Below are positions 1 to 7,296 of a stretch of 64,000 bases of DNA, in pieces; within the stretch, counting starts at the first letter, position 1, and every line of letters begins with the position of its first letter. Origin of the DNA: Candidatus Melainabacteria bacterium SSGW_16 (lineage in GTDB: Bacteria; Cyanobacteriota; Vampirovibrionia; 2-02-FULL-35-15); assembly GCA_004769085.1 (NCBI GenBank), contig DUDS01000032.1, positions 1-64,000 of the forward strand. Direction: 5' to 3'. Below the pieces are notes generated by a model that was not told the origin of the DNA, ran no database searches, and saw only the letters and a program-made list of their open reading frames with translations. Made by a program: the position numbers and the translations under genes.

Positions 1-99
1 ATTGGTTACTTAAGGAAAAAATTTGAAGAAAATCCCAGAAAACCAAGACTCCTGCAAACAATCAGAGGAGTAGGTTATACATTAAATTCAGAAATGTAA
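1..99 (+). CDS. OmpR-family response regulator, C-terminal fragment
   Basis: The window opens inside a gene; the last 32 codons and a TAA stop are visible. The peptide contains GYLRKKFEENPRKPRL and TIRGVGYTL, the end of the winged-helix DNA-binding domain of OmpR/PhoB-type regulators (recognition helix, then the wing with the RGxGY signature). It closely resembles the end of the regulator at 48329-49015 (GYLRKKIEENPKRPRL, TIRGAGYFL), so the two are probably paralogues. The receiver domain and start lie outside the window, so its phosphorylation site cannot be judged. DUF2721 follows on the same strand after 36 bases and may be co-transcribed. Confidence 0.9.
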   Translation: MGYLRKKFEENPRKPRLLQTIRGVGYTLNSEM

Positions 100-135
100 A
101 GACCCGATTAACGAAATTGATACAATGAATAAGGC

Positions 136-585
136 ATGAATGAAGCAGCTTTATTCACATCTTTAATAACAATGGCAATATTAATTTCAGCCTGTGGGAA
201 TCTCATTTCTTCCACAAGCACAAGGCTGATAAGGGTAGTTGATATTTGCAGGGGATTTTGCGAAAAAGCCAAAACAGAAACAAATAAAGAAGAACTTGAC
301 CAGATATTTACACAGCTTGAGAAAATAGGTCCCAGGATAAAGCTCCTTGAGACTGTTTTAACAATGTTTTATGCTGCTATAAGCTGTTTTGCTCTGACTA
401 CACTTTTTATGGCCATTGATCAGATTATTCCAAATGATTTAGGAGCACTTACAGTTGGAAGCGGCACAATAGGGGTCTTAATACTTCCTGTTGCATCAAT
501 ACTTCTTGTCATTGAAAGGCAATTTACCATGAAGTCAATATGGCAAGAAATTGATTATGTAAACAGGACTTTTAAAAGGCCATAA
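136..585 (+). CDS. DUF2721 family membrane protein
   Basis: A 149-residue protein with an N-terminal hydrophobic segment (residues about 5-25), a charged helical stretch containing RLIRVVDICR and KIGPRIKLLE, and two further hydrophobic segments (about 72-95 and 103-126). The pattern TM, a basic/acidic helix with an R-x-x-R-V-V-D signature, then two TMs ending near IERQ, matches DUF2721, a small membrane family of unknown function common in cyanobacteria and proteobacteria. A four-codon ORF (ATG at 125) ends by overlapping the start region (GGCATGAATG), so translation may be coupled; a separate Shine-Dalgarno is not obvious. It probably shares a transcript with the regulator upstream. Function unknown. 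Confidence 0.75.
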   Translation: MNEAALFTSLITMAILISACGNLISSTSTRLIRVVDICRGFCEKAKTETNKEELDQIFTQLEKIGPRIKLLETVLTMFYAAISCFALTTLFMAIDQIIPNDLGALTVGSGTIGVLILPVASILLVIERQFTMKSIWQEIDYVNRTFKRP

Positions 586-670
586 TCGTTTCTGTCTCCG
601 CCCTCCTCGCTCATTCTTCGCTTGTCGGGCTTTGCAATGTACTTTGGAGTAGCTTCGTGCCACATAGTTC

Positions 671-700
671 AGATTTTACCGAATAAATCGGATAAAATCT
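671..700. other. inverted repeat between convergent genes
   Basis: AGATTTTACCGA (671-682) pairs with TCGG-A-TAAAATCT (688-700) around a short A/T loop, giving a 12-bp stem with one bulged A. It lies between the convergent DUF2721 and desaturase genes, where a bidirectional terminator would be expected, but there is no good T tract on either side. A perfect 12-base palindrome, GCCTAGCTAGGC, follows at 732-743. The segment 595-660 is more GC-rich than its surroundings and holds no gene that I recognise. Confidence 0.4.
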
Positions 701-757
701 TACCTTATAAATAGCTTACTCTGAAATGTTAGCCTAGCTAGGCAGTAACCCATAATC

Positions 758-1888
758 TTACTGGGTAGGTAAAAGGCAGTTTACTTTTTTTGAACCATCT
801 AAAGTTACCAAATTAGTGCTGTCCCCATAGATTCTAGGTGTTTTAAAAAGCATTTTTATAGCATCTATATATGGTATCAACTGAAACCTTTCGGGATAGA
901 GCTTTAAAAGAAGTTTTCTTACCTCAGGATAGTGAGATGAACTCATTGCAGGGAATAAATGATGTTCCACATGATGAGAAAAATTAAAAAATATTTTATC
1001 AATGAACTTACTGTTTTTAAGTGATAGTGAATTAATAAGAGGATCATCAATTTCACCTGTTAATGGAGAGAGAAAATGGTTTGTGTGAATGTAAGACATT
1101 GCTATAAAGTGAGAAATAGCTATTGGGATAAGAGATATAAACATGTAGTTAATAAAATTTCCTTTTGACAGGTAAGAATAAAGGAAAAACTGAAAAGAAA
1201 AAATTACAACAAGCTCAAATATAACGACTGCCTTGTCAGATTTATTCTTAAAAAGTTCCTGGGTTCTGTTGTACTTATTATATTGCTGACTCCTTTTTCC
1301 ATTTACAAATGTAGAAAGCATTGTATTTGAAAAATACCAAAAAAATCCTGTTGACATAAGAATTAAACTGAGCAAAGGATGGTAGGATTCGTCAGATATT
1401 CTGGTTTTATAAGCAATTTTTTCAACTGAGTTTTTTGGTTTCTCGGGAAGAATGTAACTTCTGTCAGGATCATCTACATTACCTGTTCTTGCGTGGTGAA
1501 AGTTGTGAACCCTGTGCCAGAAAAGAGGTGCAAATAAGTTTAAAATCCCTATAGAAAGCCCGGTAAAATATGAAAACAATCTTGATTTTATTATAGAGTC
1601 ATGCAATAAATCATGAAGAAAAAAGGTAAGGGAAGCAAGCGAAACACCAATAAGAAAAGATACTAAAGCCTTGATCAATGAATTGTTTACATTTAAAATC
1701 ACAGCCACACCACACCAGTAAAACCCCATAAGCATCAGGTATCTATAGTAGTGATTAAACTCAGACTTAAAAACACTGGAAGGAAGATGCTCTCTAAGCT
1801 TCTGGCGATATTCGCTTTTAGGGATTAACTTGATCTGATCTGAAAAAAACAAATTATCAGTTTTATTAGGATTAATACTTACAGCCAA
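758..1888 (-). CDS. membrane fatty acid desaturase
   Basis: A 376-residue integral membrane desaturase of the FA_desaturase (PF00487) superfamily, which uses a di-iron centre to insert double bonds in acyl chains. All three histidine boxes are present: HDLLHD (about residue 92), HRVHNFHH (about 125) and HHVEHH (about 305). Hydrophobic stretches at about 50-90, 165-190 and 220-265 fit the usual membrane hairpins. The start is TTG, preceded by GGGGAAGGAAG at a suitable distance; the first ATG (residue about 52) would cut into the first membrane segment. Acyl position and substrate (lipid, CoA or ACP) cannot be told from sequence. It stands alone, convergent with DUF2721. Confidence 0.9.
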   Translation of the reverse strand: MAVSINPNKTDNLFFSDQIKLIPKSEYRQKLREHLPSSVFKSEFNHYYRYLMLMGFYWCGVAVILNVNNSLIKALVSFLIGVSLASLTFFLHDLLHDSIIKSRLFSYFTGLSIGILNLFAPLFWHRVHNFHHARTGNVDDPDRSYILPEKPKNSVEKIAYKTRISDESYHPLLSLILMSTGFFWYFSNTMLSTFVNGKRSQQYNKYNRTQELFKNKSDKAVVIFELVVIFSFQFFLYSYLSKGNFINYMFISLIPIAISHFIAMSYIHTNHFLSPLTGEIDDPLINSLSLKNSKFIDKIFFNFSHHVEHHLFPAMSSSHYPEVRKLLLKLYPERFQLIPYIDAIKMLFKTPRIYGDSTNLVTLDGSKKVNCLLPTQ

Positions 1889-1982
1889 TTTAATTTACTT
1901 CCTTCCCCTATAAAAAATTGTACATTGATAACAGATTATGATTGATTAAATAGTTATATATAAATTATAAATGAAAAAGAAT

Positions 1983-2022
1983 AGCCTGAATTATCACCTT
2001 CTCAAGAAAGTCAATTCAGGCT
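1983..2022 (-). terminator. rho-independent terminator of the RRM gene
   Basis: AGCCTGAATT (1983-1992) and AATTCAGGCT (2013-2022) form a perfect 10-bp stem with a 20-base loop, 12 bases beyond the stop codon of the RRM gene. On the minus strand the stem is followed by ATTCTTTTT. On the plus strand it is followed by TTTT, so it may also act in that direction. Confidence 0.7.
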
Positions 2023-2034
2023 TTTAGCAACCTA

Positions 2035-2373
2035 TTAATAGTCGTTGTTGTAACTTCTTCTTTTACCGCCACCATAGCCCTGGCGATCGCCTCCCCCACC
2101 AGAAAATGAGTTTCTATCATTCTCCTGCTGGTTTCTGGCAAGACTTACATTAATTGGTCTTCCTTTTACTTCAAAACCATTTAATGCATCCATAGCTTGT
2201 TTAGCTTGATCTTCTGAACCCATTTCAACAAAACCAAAACCTTTTGAACGGCCTGACCTTCTATCCATGACTACTCTAGCTGAAACAACTTCGCCATGTT
2301 GCCTGAAAACCTGTTCAAGCTCAGAATCATCTACCTGGAATGATAGATTACCTACAAATAACTTAAGCGACAT
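2035..2373 (-). CDS. glycine-rich RRM RNA-binding protein
   Basis: A 112-residue protein with one RNA-recognition motif and a short Gly/Arg/Tyr-rich tail. RNP2 is LFVGNLSF (residues 5-12) and RNP1 is KGFGFVEM (about 45-52), with the aromatic residues that stack on RNA bases. The tail (SGGGG, YGGGKRR) resembles cyanobacterial Rbp proteins, which are often induced by cold and bind mRNA. The reading frame extends 16 codons further upstream, but the ATG at 2373 is preceded by GGAGGATTAAGT, an excellent ribosome binding site, and gives the canonical MSLKLFVGNL beginning, so I chose it. Bacterial RRM proteins of this type are typical of Cyanobacteriota, one of the taxonomic hints here. Confidence 0.93.
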   Translation of the reverse strand: MSLKLFVGNLSFQVDDSELEQVFRQHGEVVSARVVMDRRSGRSKGFGFVEMGSEDQAKQAMDALNGFEVKGRPINVSLARNQQENDRNSFSGGGGDRQGYGGGKRRSYNNDY

Positions 2374-2589
2374 ACTTAATCCTCCTCTAAAGTTATGTAT
2401 TTGAGAACTTTGAGAGGACAAAGTAAAAGACCGAACTTAGGACTATGACTTACGACTCTCTTGAAAAGCACACAAATACCAGTTATTCACTATCTGTATA
2501 ACAGACCTAAAAATTATAACATATCTATTAAATAGCAAATAAACGTTAAGGCAAGTTCAAGAATTATTTAAGAATTGGGTTAAACAAAC

Positions 2590-3180
2590 TCATTTCTTAT
2601 TATTATCAGGGGAATTTATCGGACAAGTAGCAGATTTATTATAGTAGCAGGATCTTTCTTTTACCATTTTTTCATAGATCTCGTTTAGCCTCTTTTCAGC
2701 ATAGTCATTTCTTAGCAGAGGATTAAGAATTTTGGTAGCAGTCAAATTATCAATTATAGTTCTGAATACTTTATAACCACTAAACACCTCACCCTTTGGT
2801 GTAACCATGTGAACATCTTTTTCACATTCTTCTTTGGATAACTGAGGAAACATTTTATAAGTCAAAGGATTACGATAAGACAAAAATTTAAATCTCCCTT
2901 CCCAGTCAAGGGACTTAATATATTTGGTGGACTCCCTACAATACGGACAAACATTATCATATATTACCCAGAAATAATCCTCTGGTTTGCAGGTTTCATT
3001 TACACTATCTTCAACAAAAATTTCTTCTTCGGATGAACTGCTTTTGTGTAACTTTAAATCTTCAGCATATACCAGTAAAGAAAAAGACAAAAATAACAAA
3101 ATTAAAATAAAACCAACTCTTAGAAAATTAAAATATTTAGACAATTTTAAGCTCATCATTTTATCTGACAATTTATTCAT
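2590..3180 (-). CDS. membrane-anchored DCC-type (DUF393) thiol-disulfide oxidoreductase-like protein
   Basis: A 196-residue protein with a basic N-terminus and one hydrophobic segment (about 22-38) that could be a signal peptide ending near VYA or a membrane anchor. After an acidic linker comes FWVIYDNVCPYCRES with Cys78 and Cys81, a thioredoxin-like CxxC motif, then KSLDWEGRFKFLSYRNP and HMVTPKGEVFSGYKVFR. This order (YDxxCPxC, LDxxGR, then a V-x-P-x-G-x-V-x-x-G element) is that of the DCC/DUF393 family (PF04134). The exported location and extra cysteines near the C-terminus (SCYY, ATCP) are less usual. Substrate unknown. No clear Shine-Dalgarno; Met8 or Met9 are alternative starts. Confidence 0.7.
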   Translation of the reverse strand: MNKLSDKMMSLKLSKYFNFLRVGFILILLFLSFSLLVYAEDLKLHKSSSSEEEIFVEDSVNETCKPEDYFWVIYDNVCPYCRESTKYIKSLDWEGRFKFLSYRNPLTYKMFPQLSKEECEKDVHMVTPKGEVFSGYKVFRTIIDNLTATKILNPLLRNDYAEKRLNEIYEKMVKERSCYYNKSATCPINSPDNNKK

Positions 3181-3428
3181 GATATCTAGTTCCCAAAAAA
3201 CATTTTAATTTTATCGAATTCTGTATAGCCGATCCAAGGTGAACATATGATGATGATAATATAAAGTCTAAATTTATACATAATAATCATGCTAGTAATT
3301 AAACATACAATACAGTAAAAAAACAAGAACAAATAAATACAAAAACAGTCAAATTATATGCTATAGAAACTTGTGTAAAAGCACTTAGGAAATATATCTT
3401 CAGACTCAAACCACACATTAAATAAGTG

Positions 3429-3542
3429 ATAACTCATCATATAGTTAGGGGCAAACCAAAAACTTGAGAAATCAAGGGATTACGCCTGTCACTATCCCTG
3501 AAATCTTTAACTAATCCTTAAGAGTGATATGAGAAAAGTTAT
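3429..3542 (+). promoter_or_regulatory. candidate structured 5' leader (riboswitch-like) in the 3181-3660 intergenic region
   Basis: Within the 480-base gap before the surface-protein gene, nested complementary segments are visible. ATAACT (3429-3434) pairs AGTTAT (3537-3542); TCATA (3437-3441) pairs TATGA (3528-3532); TAGTTA (3442-3447) pairs TAACTA (3508-3513); CTTGA/TCAAG (3463-3476) closes a GAAA tetraloop; GGAT/ATCC (3477-3497) forms another hairpin. The single strand GGGGCAAACC (3448-3457) followed by a GAAA-capped stem recalls the core of class I c-di-GMP riboswitches, but the GACGCAAAGCC element is absent, so I do not call that family. The rest of the gap (3181-3428, 3543-3660) holds nothing I recognise. 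Confidence 0.3.
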
Positions 3543-3660
3543 TTCATACTAAAGAATCTTGTTTAAAAGGGAATTGGGGAAGATAATTAATTTTAAAAAT
3601 TAGTTTAAACCAGCCAAAAGGACTTATTAGGAACTAGTTAAGTTAAGTAAATAAAACAAA

Positions 3661-6516
3661 ATGAAAGTAAAAGCTGTAAAATTAATTTCATTATTTCTGG
3701 CAATAACAATTGTTTCCCAATGTCCTGCACAGGCATTATTTATTTACTCTGCCAAAAGTAAAAGCTTAAAAGCTCAGGAAAATCTTCAAAGCCAGATTCT
3801 TCCAATTTTTAGATATGACAGAAATAATATTGAACTGAACCAAAAGGCCCGGGTTGATATTATTCTTAATAAAAATTCAAAGAAACTAAAGATTGAAGTG
3901 ATTTCAGCAAAAAGCACAGAACTTGCTATTGATGATGAAACTTTGTTAAAAAATGGACTTGTTATTCTTAAGCAAGAAAGCCTTAGAACCACAAATACAC
4001 AGGTAAAAGAAGAAAGAACAATCCTCAGAAATACAAACAGAGCTACATTTAACTTAAAAGATTTAAAAAATCAACCATTACAAATTGATGCTCTTGATTT
4101 TAAAATTTTTAAAGTTGTTGTTAGAGGAAAACTTCCAGGACTATATACAGTTAAAGCAACTGTTGATGACAAGCAATCTACAACAACAGTTATTCAAACT
4201 AGACCAGAATTTAGAGTTGATGTTATTAGTCCACCAGGAACAGAGCCTGGTATGGAAAAAATTATAACTTTAATAGGAAAGGGTTTTGATTCAACAGATG
4301 AAGTAACTTTTGGAAGTCCTGAAATTGAAGTAAAAGATGTTATTGCACTGGATGACACTACTCTCAAAGTAACAATAAAAGTTAATGAAGATGCACCAAG
4401 CGGAAGTTTTGATGTAACTGTACAAAGTCCATTTTTTGGAAAACTAGCAAGTGTTTTAGGTGGATTTACTATTAATGCTCATGGATTAAATCCTGATGAA
4501 CTTCCTCAGGGACCACAAGGACCTCAAGGACCACAGGGAACTCAAGGTCCTCAAGGAGCTCAGGGGCCACAAGGAACTCCAGGCAGCGTATGTAAGGATC
4601 CATCAAAATCTCTTACAGTACTAGCAAATAACAGTACAACTGCAGGTGCATTCTTCGATGATATTAACTGCATACTTACACTCAATATTCCTGTAGGTTC
4701 TCAGGGACAAGCAGGATCAAATGGCGGTAATGGCGCAAACGGTTCAATTAGTCTAATTACTTCATCAAATGAACCTGCAGGCGCTAACTGTTCTAACAGT
4801 GGTAAAAAAGTACAAAGCGGTGTTGATACCAATGGAAATAATACACTTGATGCAGGCGAAGTTACCCAGACAAATTATGTTTGCAACGGAGCCAATGGCA
4901 CAAACGGTACTAATGGTACCAACGGAACTAACGGTACTAATGGAACCAATGGACAAAACAGCCTTGTAAAAATTACTACTGAACCCAGTGGCGCTAACTG
5001 TTCTAATGCAGGTAAAAAAGTTGAATCAGGTCTTGATACTGATAACAGCGGTGTACTGGATGCTGGTGAAGTTACTGCTACTAACTATGTATGCAATGGA
5101 ACCAATGGCACAAACGGAACTAACGGTACTAATGGAACCAATGGACAAAACAGTCTTGTAAAAATTACGACTGAACCCAGTGGCGCTAACTGTTCTAATG
5201 CAGGTAAAAAAGTTGAGTCAGGTCTTGATACTGATAACAGCGGTGTACTGGATGCTGGTGAAGTTACTGCTACTAACTATGTATGCAATGGAACCAATGG
5301 CACAAACGGAACTAATGGACTTGCCTGCTGGGACTTAAACGGTAATGGTTCATGCGACACAGCTACTGAAGATATAAATGTCAGTGGATCATGTACAGTA
5401 GCTGACTGTCAGGGTGCAAATGATATTCCTACTGTTCAGGAAGTAACCTCAAGTTGGAACTCATACTCAGATGAACAAAACCTAACAACAGCTTCAAGTG
5501 ATATGACGAGAATGGTAAGGATTCCAAGATTTATTCATGACGGAGTTGTTTATGGAGGATTCTGGGTAGACAAATATGAAGCTTCAAAAGCAAATGCAAC
5601 TGCTACTGCAGAAGGTACTTCTACTGTACCTGTAAGTCAGAGAAATGTAGTTCCATGGACAAATATTAGTTTTAGTACTGCAAGAACAAATGCCTCTCAT
5701 GCAAACAGACAGATTTCAAGCCTTGGTAGTTGCAAACTTATTGGAATGAGAGAATGGACAGCACTTTATATTCTGGGCAGATTTGCAAAACAAAACTCAC
5801 TCTTTGGTGCAACTGCTACAAACGGCTGGAAAGAAAGAGGAAATACCAGAAATGGAAACAGGGACGGGAGAGACAGTGGTTCCTTTACATGCTCAGATGA
5901 TCCAAATCAAAGCGGCACTGGTGACAGATGTCTGACTGGTACAGGTTTTAAGAGCTGGGGACATATCTTAGATGGTTCAGCCACTAAAGGTGTTGATGGT
6001 ACAACTTTTGCAGCATCGGAAACTGCTGATGCTGTTAATAACGCAGACAGTGCATTTGACGGTGATAAACAAGTTTATGATTTAGTAGGTAATGTAGAAG
6101 AATGGGGTGACTTTACAGTTAAAAACTCTTCAATGTCTGGCGGTTCTGATTTTGTAATTGATGCTGGTTATCAAGGAGCGGGAAGAGTTATACCACATAC
6201 AACAGATAACGCTACTATTAACTACAAAGATGTTGCAGGCGGCAGTACTTCTGCTTCAGATATTGACTTTGAAGGATTAGGACTTCCAACATCAGCATCA
6301 GGAAGCCTCACAGATTCAAATGGTGGCAGCAATGGTGGCAAGCTTCGAACTGATTCTACTGACTCTACCACTTCATATGGTGTGGTTCGTGGAGGCAATT
6401 ACACTTCAACTAGTGATGCTACATCACCTATTACTGTTGACTTCAGAAATTTAAGTACTGCTTCTGGTGACACTCGCGGCTTCCGTGTAATCTGTGATTT
6501 CCCTACAGGACAATAA
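3661..6516 (+). CDS. secreted mosaic surface protein: IPT/TIG, collagen-like, acidic repeats, formylglycine-enzyme-like domain
   Basis: A 951-residue exported protein. Residues 1-25 are a signal peptide (cleavage near AQA). Residues about 26-185 are beta-rich and unrecognised. Residues about 187-278 resemble an IPT/TIG immunoglobulin-like fold (VISPPGTEPG, GKGFDSTDEVTFG). About 281-305 is collagen-like Gly-Pro-Gln. About 360-553 holds three repeats of the EPxGANC...GxDTDNSGVLDAGEV...NYVCNG type (DUF7151-like; acidic, possibly Ca-binding) separated by Asn-Gly-Thr runs. About 613-951 resembles the formylglycine-generating enzyme/C-type-lectin-like fold (GGFWVDKYEAS, YDLVGNVEEW, VVRGGNY, GFRVIC). 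It is probably a surface or adhesion protein rather than an enzyme. No strong Shine-Dalgarno. A possibly structured leader lies upstream. Confidence 0.85.
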   Translation: MKVKAVKLISLFLAITIVSQCPAQALFIYSAKSKSLKAQENLQSQILPIFRYDRNNIELNQKARVDIILNKNSKKLKIEVISAKSTELAIDDETLLKNGLVILKQESLRTTNTQVKEERTILRNTNRATFNLKDLKNQPLQIDALDFKIFKVVVRGKLPGLYTVKATVDDKQSTTTVIQTRPEFRVDVISPPGTEPGMEKIITLIGKGFDSTDEVTFGSPEIEVKDVIALDDTTLKVTIKVNEDAPSGSFDVTVQSPFFGKLASVLGGFTINAHGLNPDELPQGPQGPQGPQGTQGPQGAQGPQGTPGSVCKDPSKSLTVLANNSTTAGAFFDDINCILTLNIPVGSQGQAGSNGGNGANGSISLITSSNEPAGANCSNSGKKVQSGVDTNGNNTLDAGEVTQTNYVCNGANGTNGTNGTNGTNGTNGTNGQNSLVKITTEPSGANCSNAGKKVESGLDTDNSGVLDAGEVTATNYVCNGTNGTNGTNGTNGTNGQNSLVKITTEPSGANCSNAGKKVESGLDTDNSGVLDAGEVTATNYVCNGTNGTNGTNGLACWDLNGNGSCDTATEDINVSGSCTVADCQGANDIPTVQEVTSSWNSYSDEQNLTTASSDMTRMVRIPRFIHDGVVYGGFWVDKYEASKANATATAEGTSTVPVSQRNVVPWTNISFSTARTNASHANRQISSLGSCKLIGMREWTALYILGRFAKQNSLFGATATNGWKERGNTRNGNRDGRDSGSFTCSDDPNQSGTGDRCLTGTGFKSWGHILDGSATKGVDGTTFAASETADAVNNADSAFDGDKQVYDLVGNVEEWGDFTVKNSSMSGGSDFVIDAGYQGAGRVIPHTTDNATINYKDVAGGSTSASDIDFEGLGLPTSASGSLTDSNGGSNGGKLRTDSTDSTTSYGVVRGGNYTSTSDATSPITVDFRNLSTASGDTRGFRVICDFPTGQ
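4741..5320 (+). repeat. 192-bp tandem repeats and Asn-Gly-Thr microrepeats inside the surface protein
   Basis: The unit starting at 4951 recurs at 5143 with a period of exactly 192 bases (64 codons) and very few differences; a more diverged first copy begins near 4741. Each unit ends in a run of 9-base AAT-GGC-ACA-like codon triplets coding Asn-Gly-Thr, of differing length (about 4880-4950, 5098-5142, 5290-5320). Near-identity at the DNA level points to recent duplication or gene conversion. Slippage in the microrepeat would change stalk length in 3-residue steps without breaking the frame. Confidence 0.9.
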
Positions 6517-6667
6517 AGCATCTTCACTTAAATTCTGATACCTTAGGTTTCATATTTAAAATTATTTAAGAATGTTTTTTCATTATGTAACCTACGGTTA
6601 CTACATTTTAAAAAATAAAATTCTATACTTATCCGTCCAACCTAAAAAGTTGGAGAAGGAGAAGAAG

Positions 6668-6874
6668 ATGTTTAAACTACTTATAACTTTTCTAAGTATA
6701 GCTTCTCTACTTTCTGGTCCTTCATATGCAAACGAAACTGACAACTCGGTTCAGCTTGCTGGAAGTGTTCAAGAAAGCGGAGCTACACTAACTGACAATG
6801 GCAGCGAAAAACAAAAAAAGAAGAAAAAAGCTGTCAAAAAATCAAAGAAAAGCAAAAAAACAAATGACAGATAA
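6668..6874 (+). CDS. small secreted lysine-rich protein
   Basis: A 68-residue product starting at an ATG preceded by GGAGAAGGAGAAG; the open frame continues upstream but that extension has no binding site and would bury the signal peptide. Residues 1-20 are a signal peptide (LLITFLSIASLLSG, cleavage near SYA). The mature part has an acidic/neutral half and a C-terminal half made almost entirely of lysine (KQKKKKKAVKKSKKSKK). Such tails can bind nucleic acid, teichoic-like polymers or membranes, but no family is recognised. It lies between the surface protein and ssb on the same strand. Confidence 0.65.
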   Translation: MFKLLITFLSIASLLSGPSYANETDNSVQLAGSVQESGATLTDNGSEKQKKKKKAVKKSKKSKKTNDR

Positions 6875-6890
6875 AAAAAGAGGAAGGAAT

Positions 6891-6920
6891 GAACGTGCGG
6901 AAGGAAACTTCTGCACGTTC
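6891..6920 (+). other. strong hairpin just upstream of ssb
   Basis: GAACGTGCGGAAG and CTTCTGCACGTTC form a 13-bp stem (one G-T pair) around a GAAA loop. It begins 17 bases after the Lys-rich gene and ends 20 bases before ssb. No T tract follows (ATATTAAAAAGGAGG), so it is either a weak terminator for the upstream gene or an mRNA processing/stability element in front of ssb. Confidence 0.6.
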
Positions 6921-6939
6921 ATATTAAAAAGGAGGAATT

Positions 6940-7296
6940 ATGTCAGCTCAAAATCAGGTAACATTAATTGGAAGGCTTGTTAGAGACCCAGAGGTTGAAG
7001 AAGTAGGCAACAGCAAAAAATATTTAAAGGCAAATCTATCAATTGCAGTAAAGAATATAAGAAAAAAGAACCAGAATGGAAATCAAATTACTGCAGATTT
7101 TATAGATGGTATAACAGCATGGAGAAAGCAGGCAGAGTTTGCCAGAGACTATCTGACAAAAGGCAGAATGATAGTAGTCCACGGTGAACTTCTGCCTGAA
7201 AGATGGAAAGACAAGGAAAACAAAAGTCGTTACAGGCTTTCAGTAGTAGCTAATTCCATTCAGTCTCTGGATTCAAAGAAGAAACAACTAGCTTAA
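6940..7296 (+). CDS. ssb: single-stranded DNA-binding protein (OB fold)
   Basis: A 118-residue SSB. The OB-fold signature is clear: NQVTLIGRLVRDPEV at the N-terminus, LKANLSIAV, a central DFIDGITAWRKQAEFARDYL and GRMIVVHGELLPERW. It binds single-stranded DNA during replication, recombination and repair. It lacks the flexible acidic tail with the DDDIPF-like tip that recruits partner proteins in E. coli SSB; it ends SLDSKKKQLA. Short SSBs of this type occur in cyanobacteria, often as one of several copies, so it may be secondary. GGAGG precedes the ATG with good spacing. Its stop codon overlaps that of the convergent MFS gene in a shared TTAA. Confidence 0.92.
   Translation: MSAQNQVTLIGRLVRDPEVEEVGNSKKYLKANLSIAVKNIRKKNQNGNQITADFIDGITAWRKQAEFARDYLTKGRMIVVHGELLPERWKDKENKSRYRLSVVANSIQSLDSKKKQLA

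Noticed and set aside
3429-3542. Firm call of a class I c-di-GMP riboswitch
   Set aside because: GGGCAAACC and a GAAA-capped stem are present, but the conserved GACGCAAAGCC and the second stem-receptor are not recognisable. Kept only as a candidate structured leader.
6370-6516. Possible variable region of a diversity-generating retroelement at the end of the surface protein (RGGNY ... GFRVIC in a formylglycine-enzyme/C-type-lectin-like fold)
   Set aside because: No reverse transcriptase gene and no second copy of this segment (template repeat) is visible in the window. The fold alone also occurs in non-DGR proteins. It would need a genome-wide search for a template.
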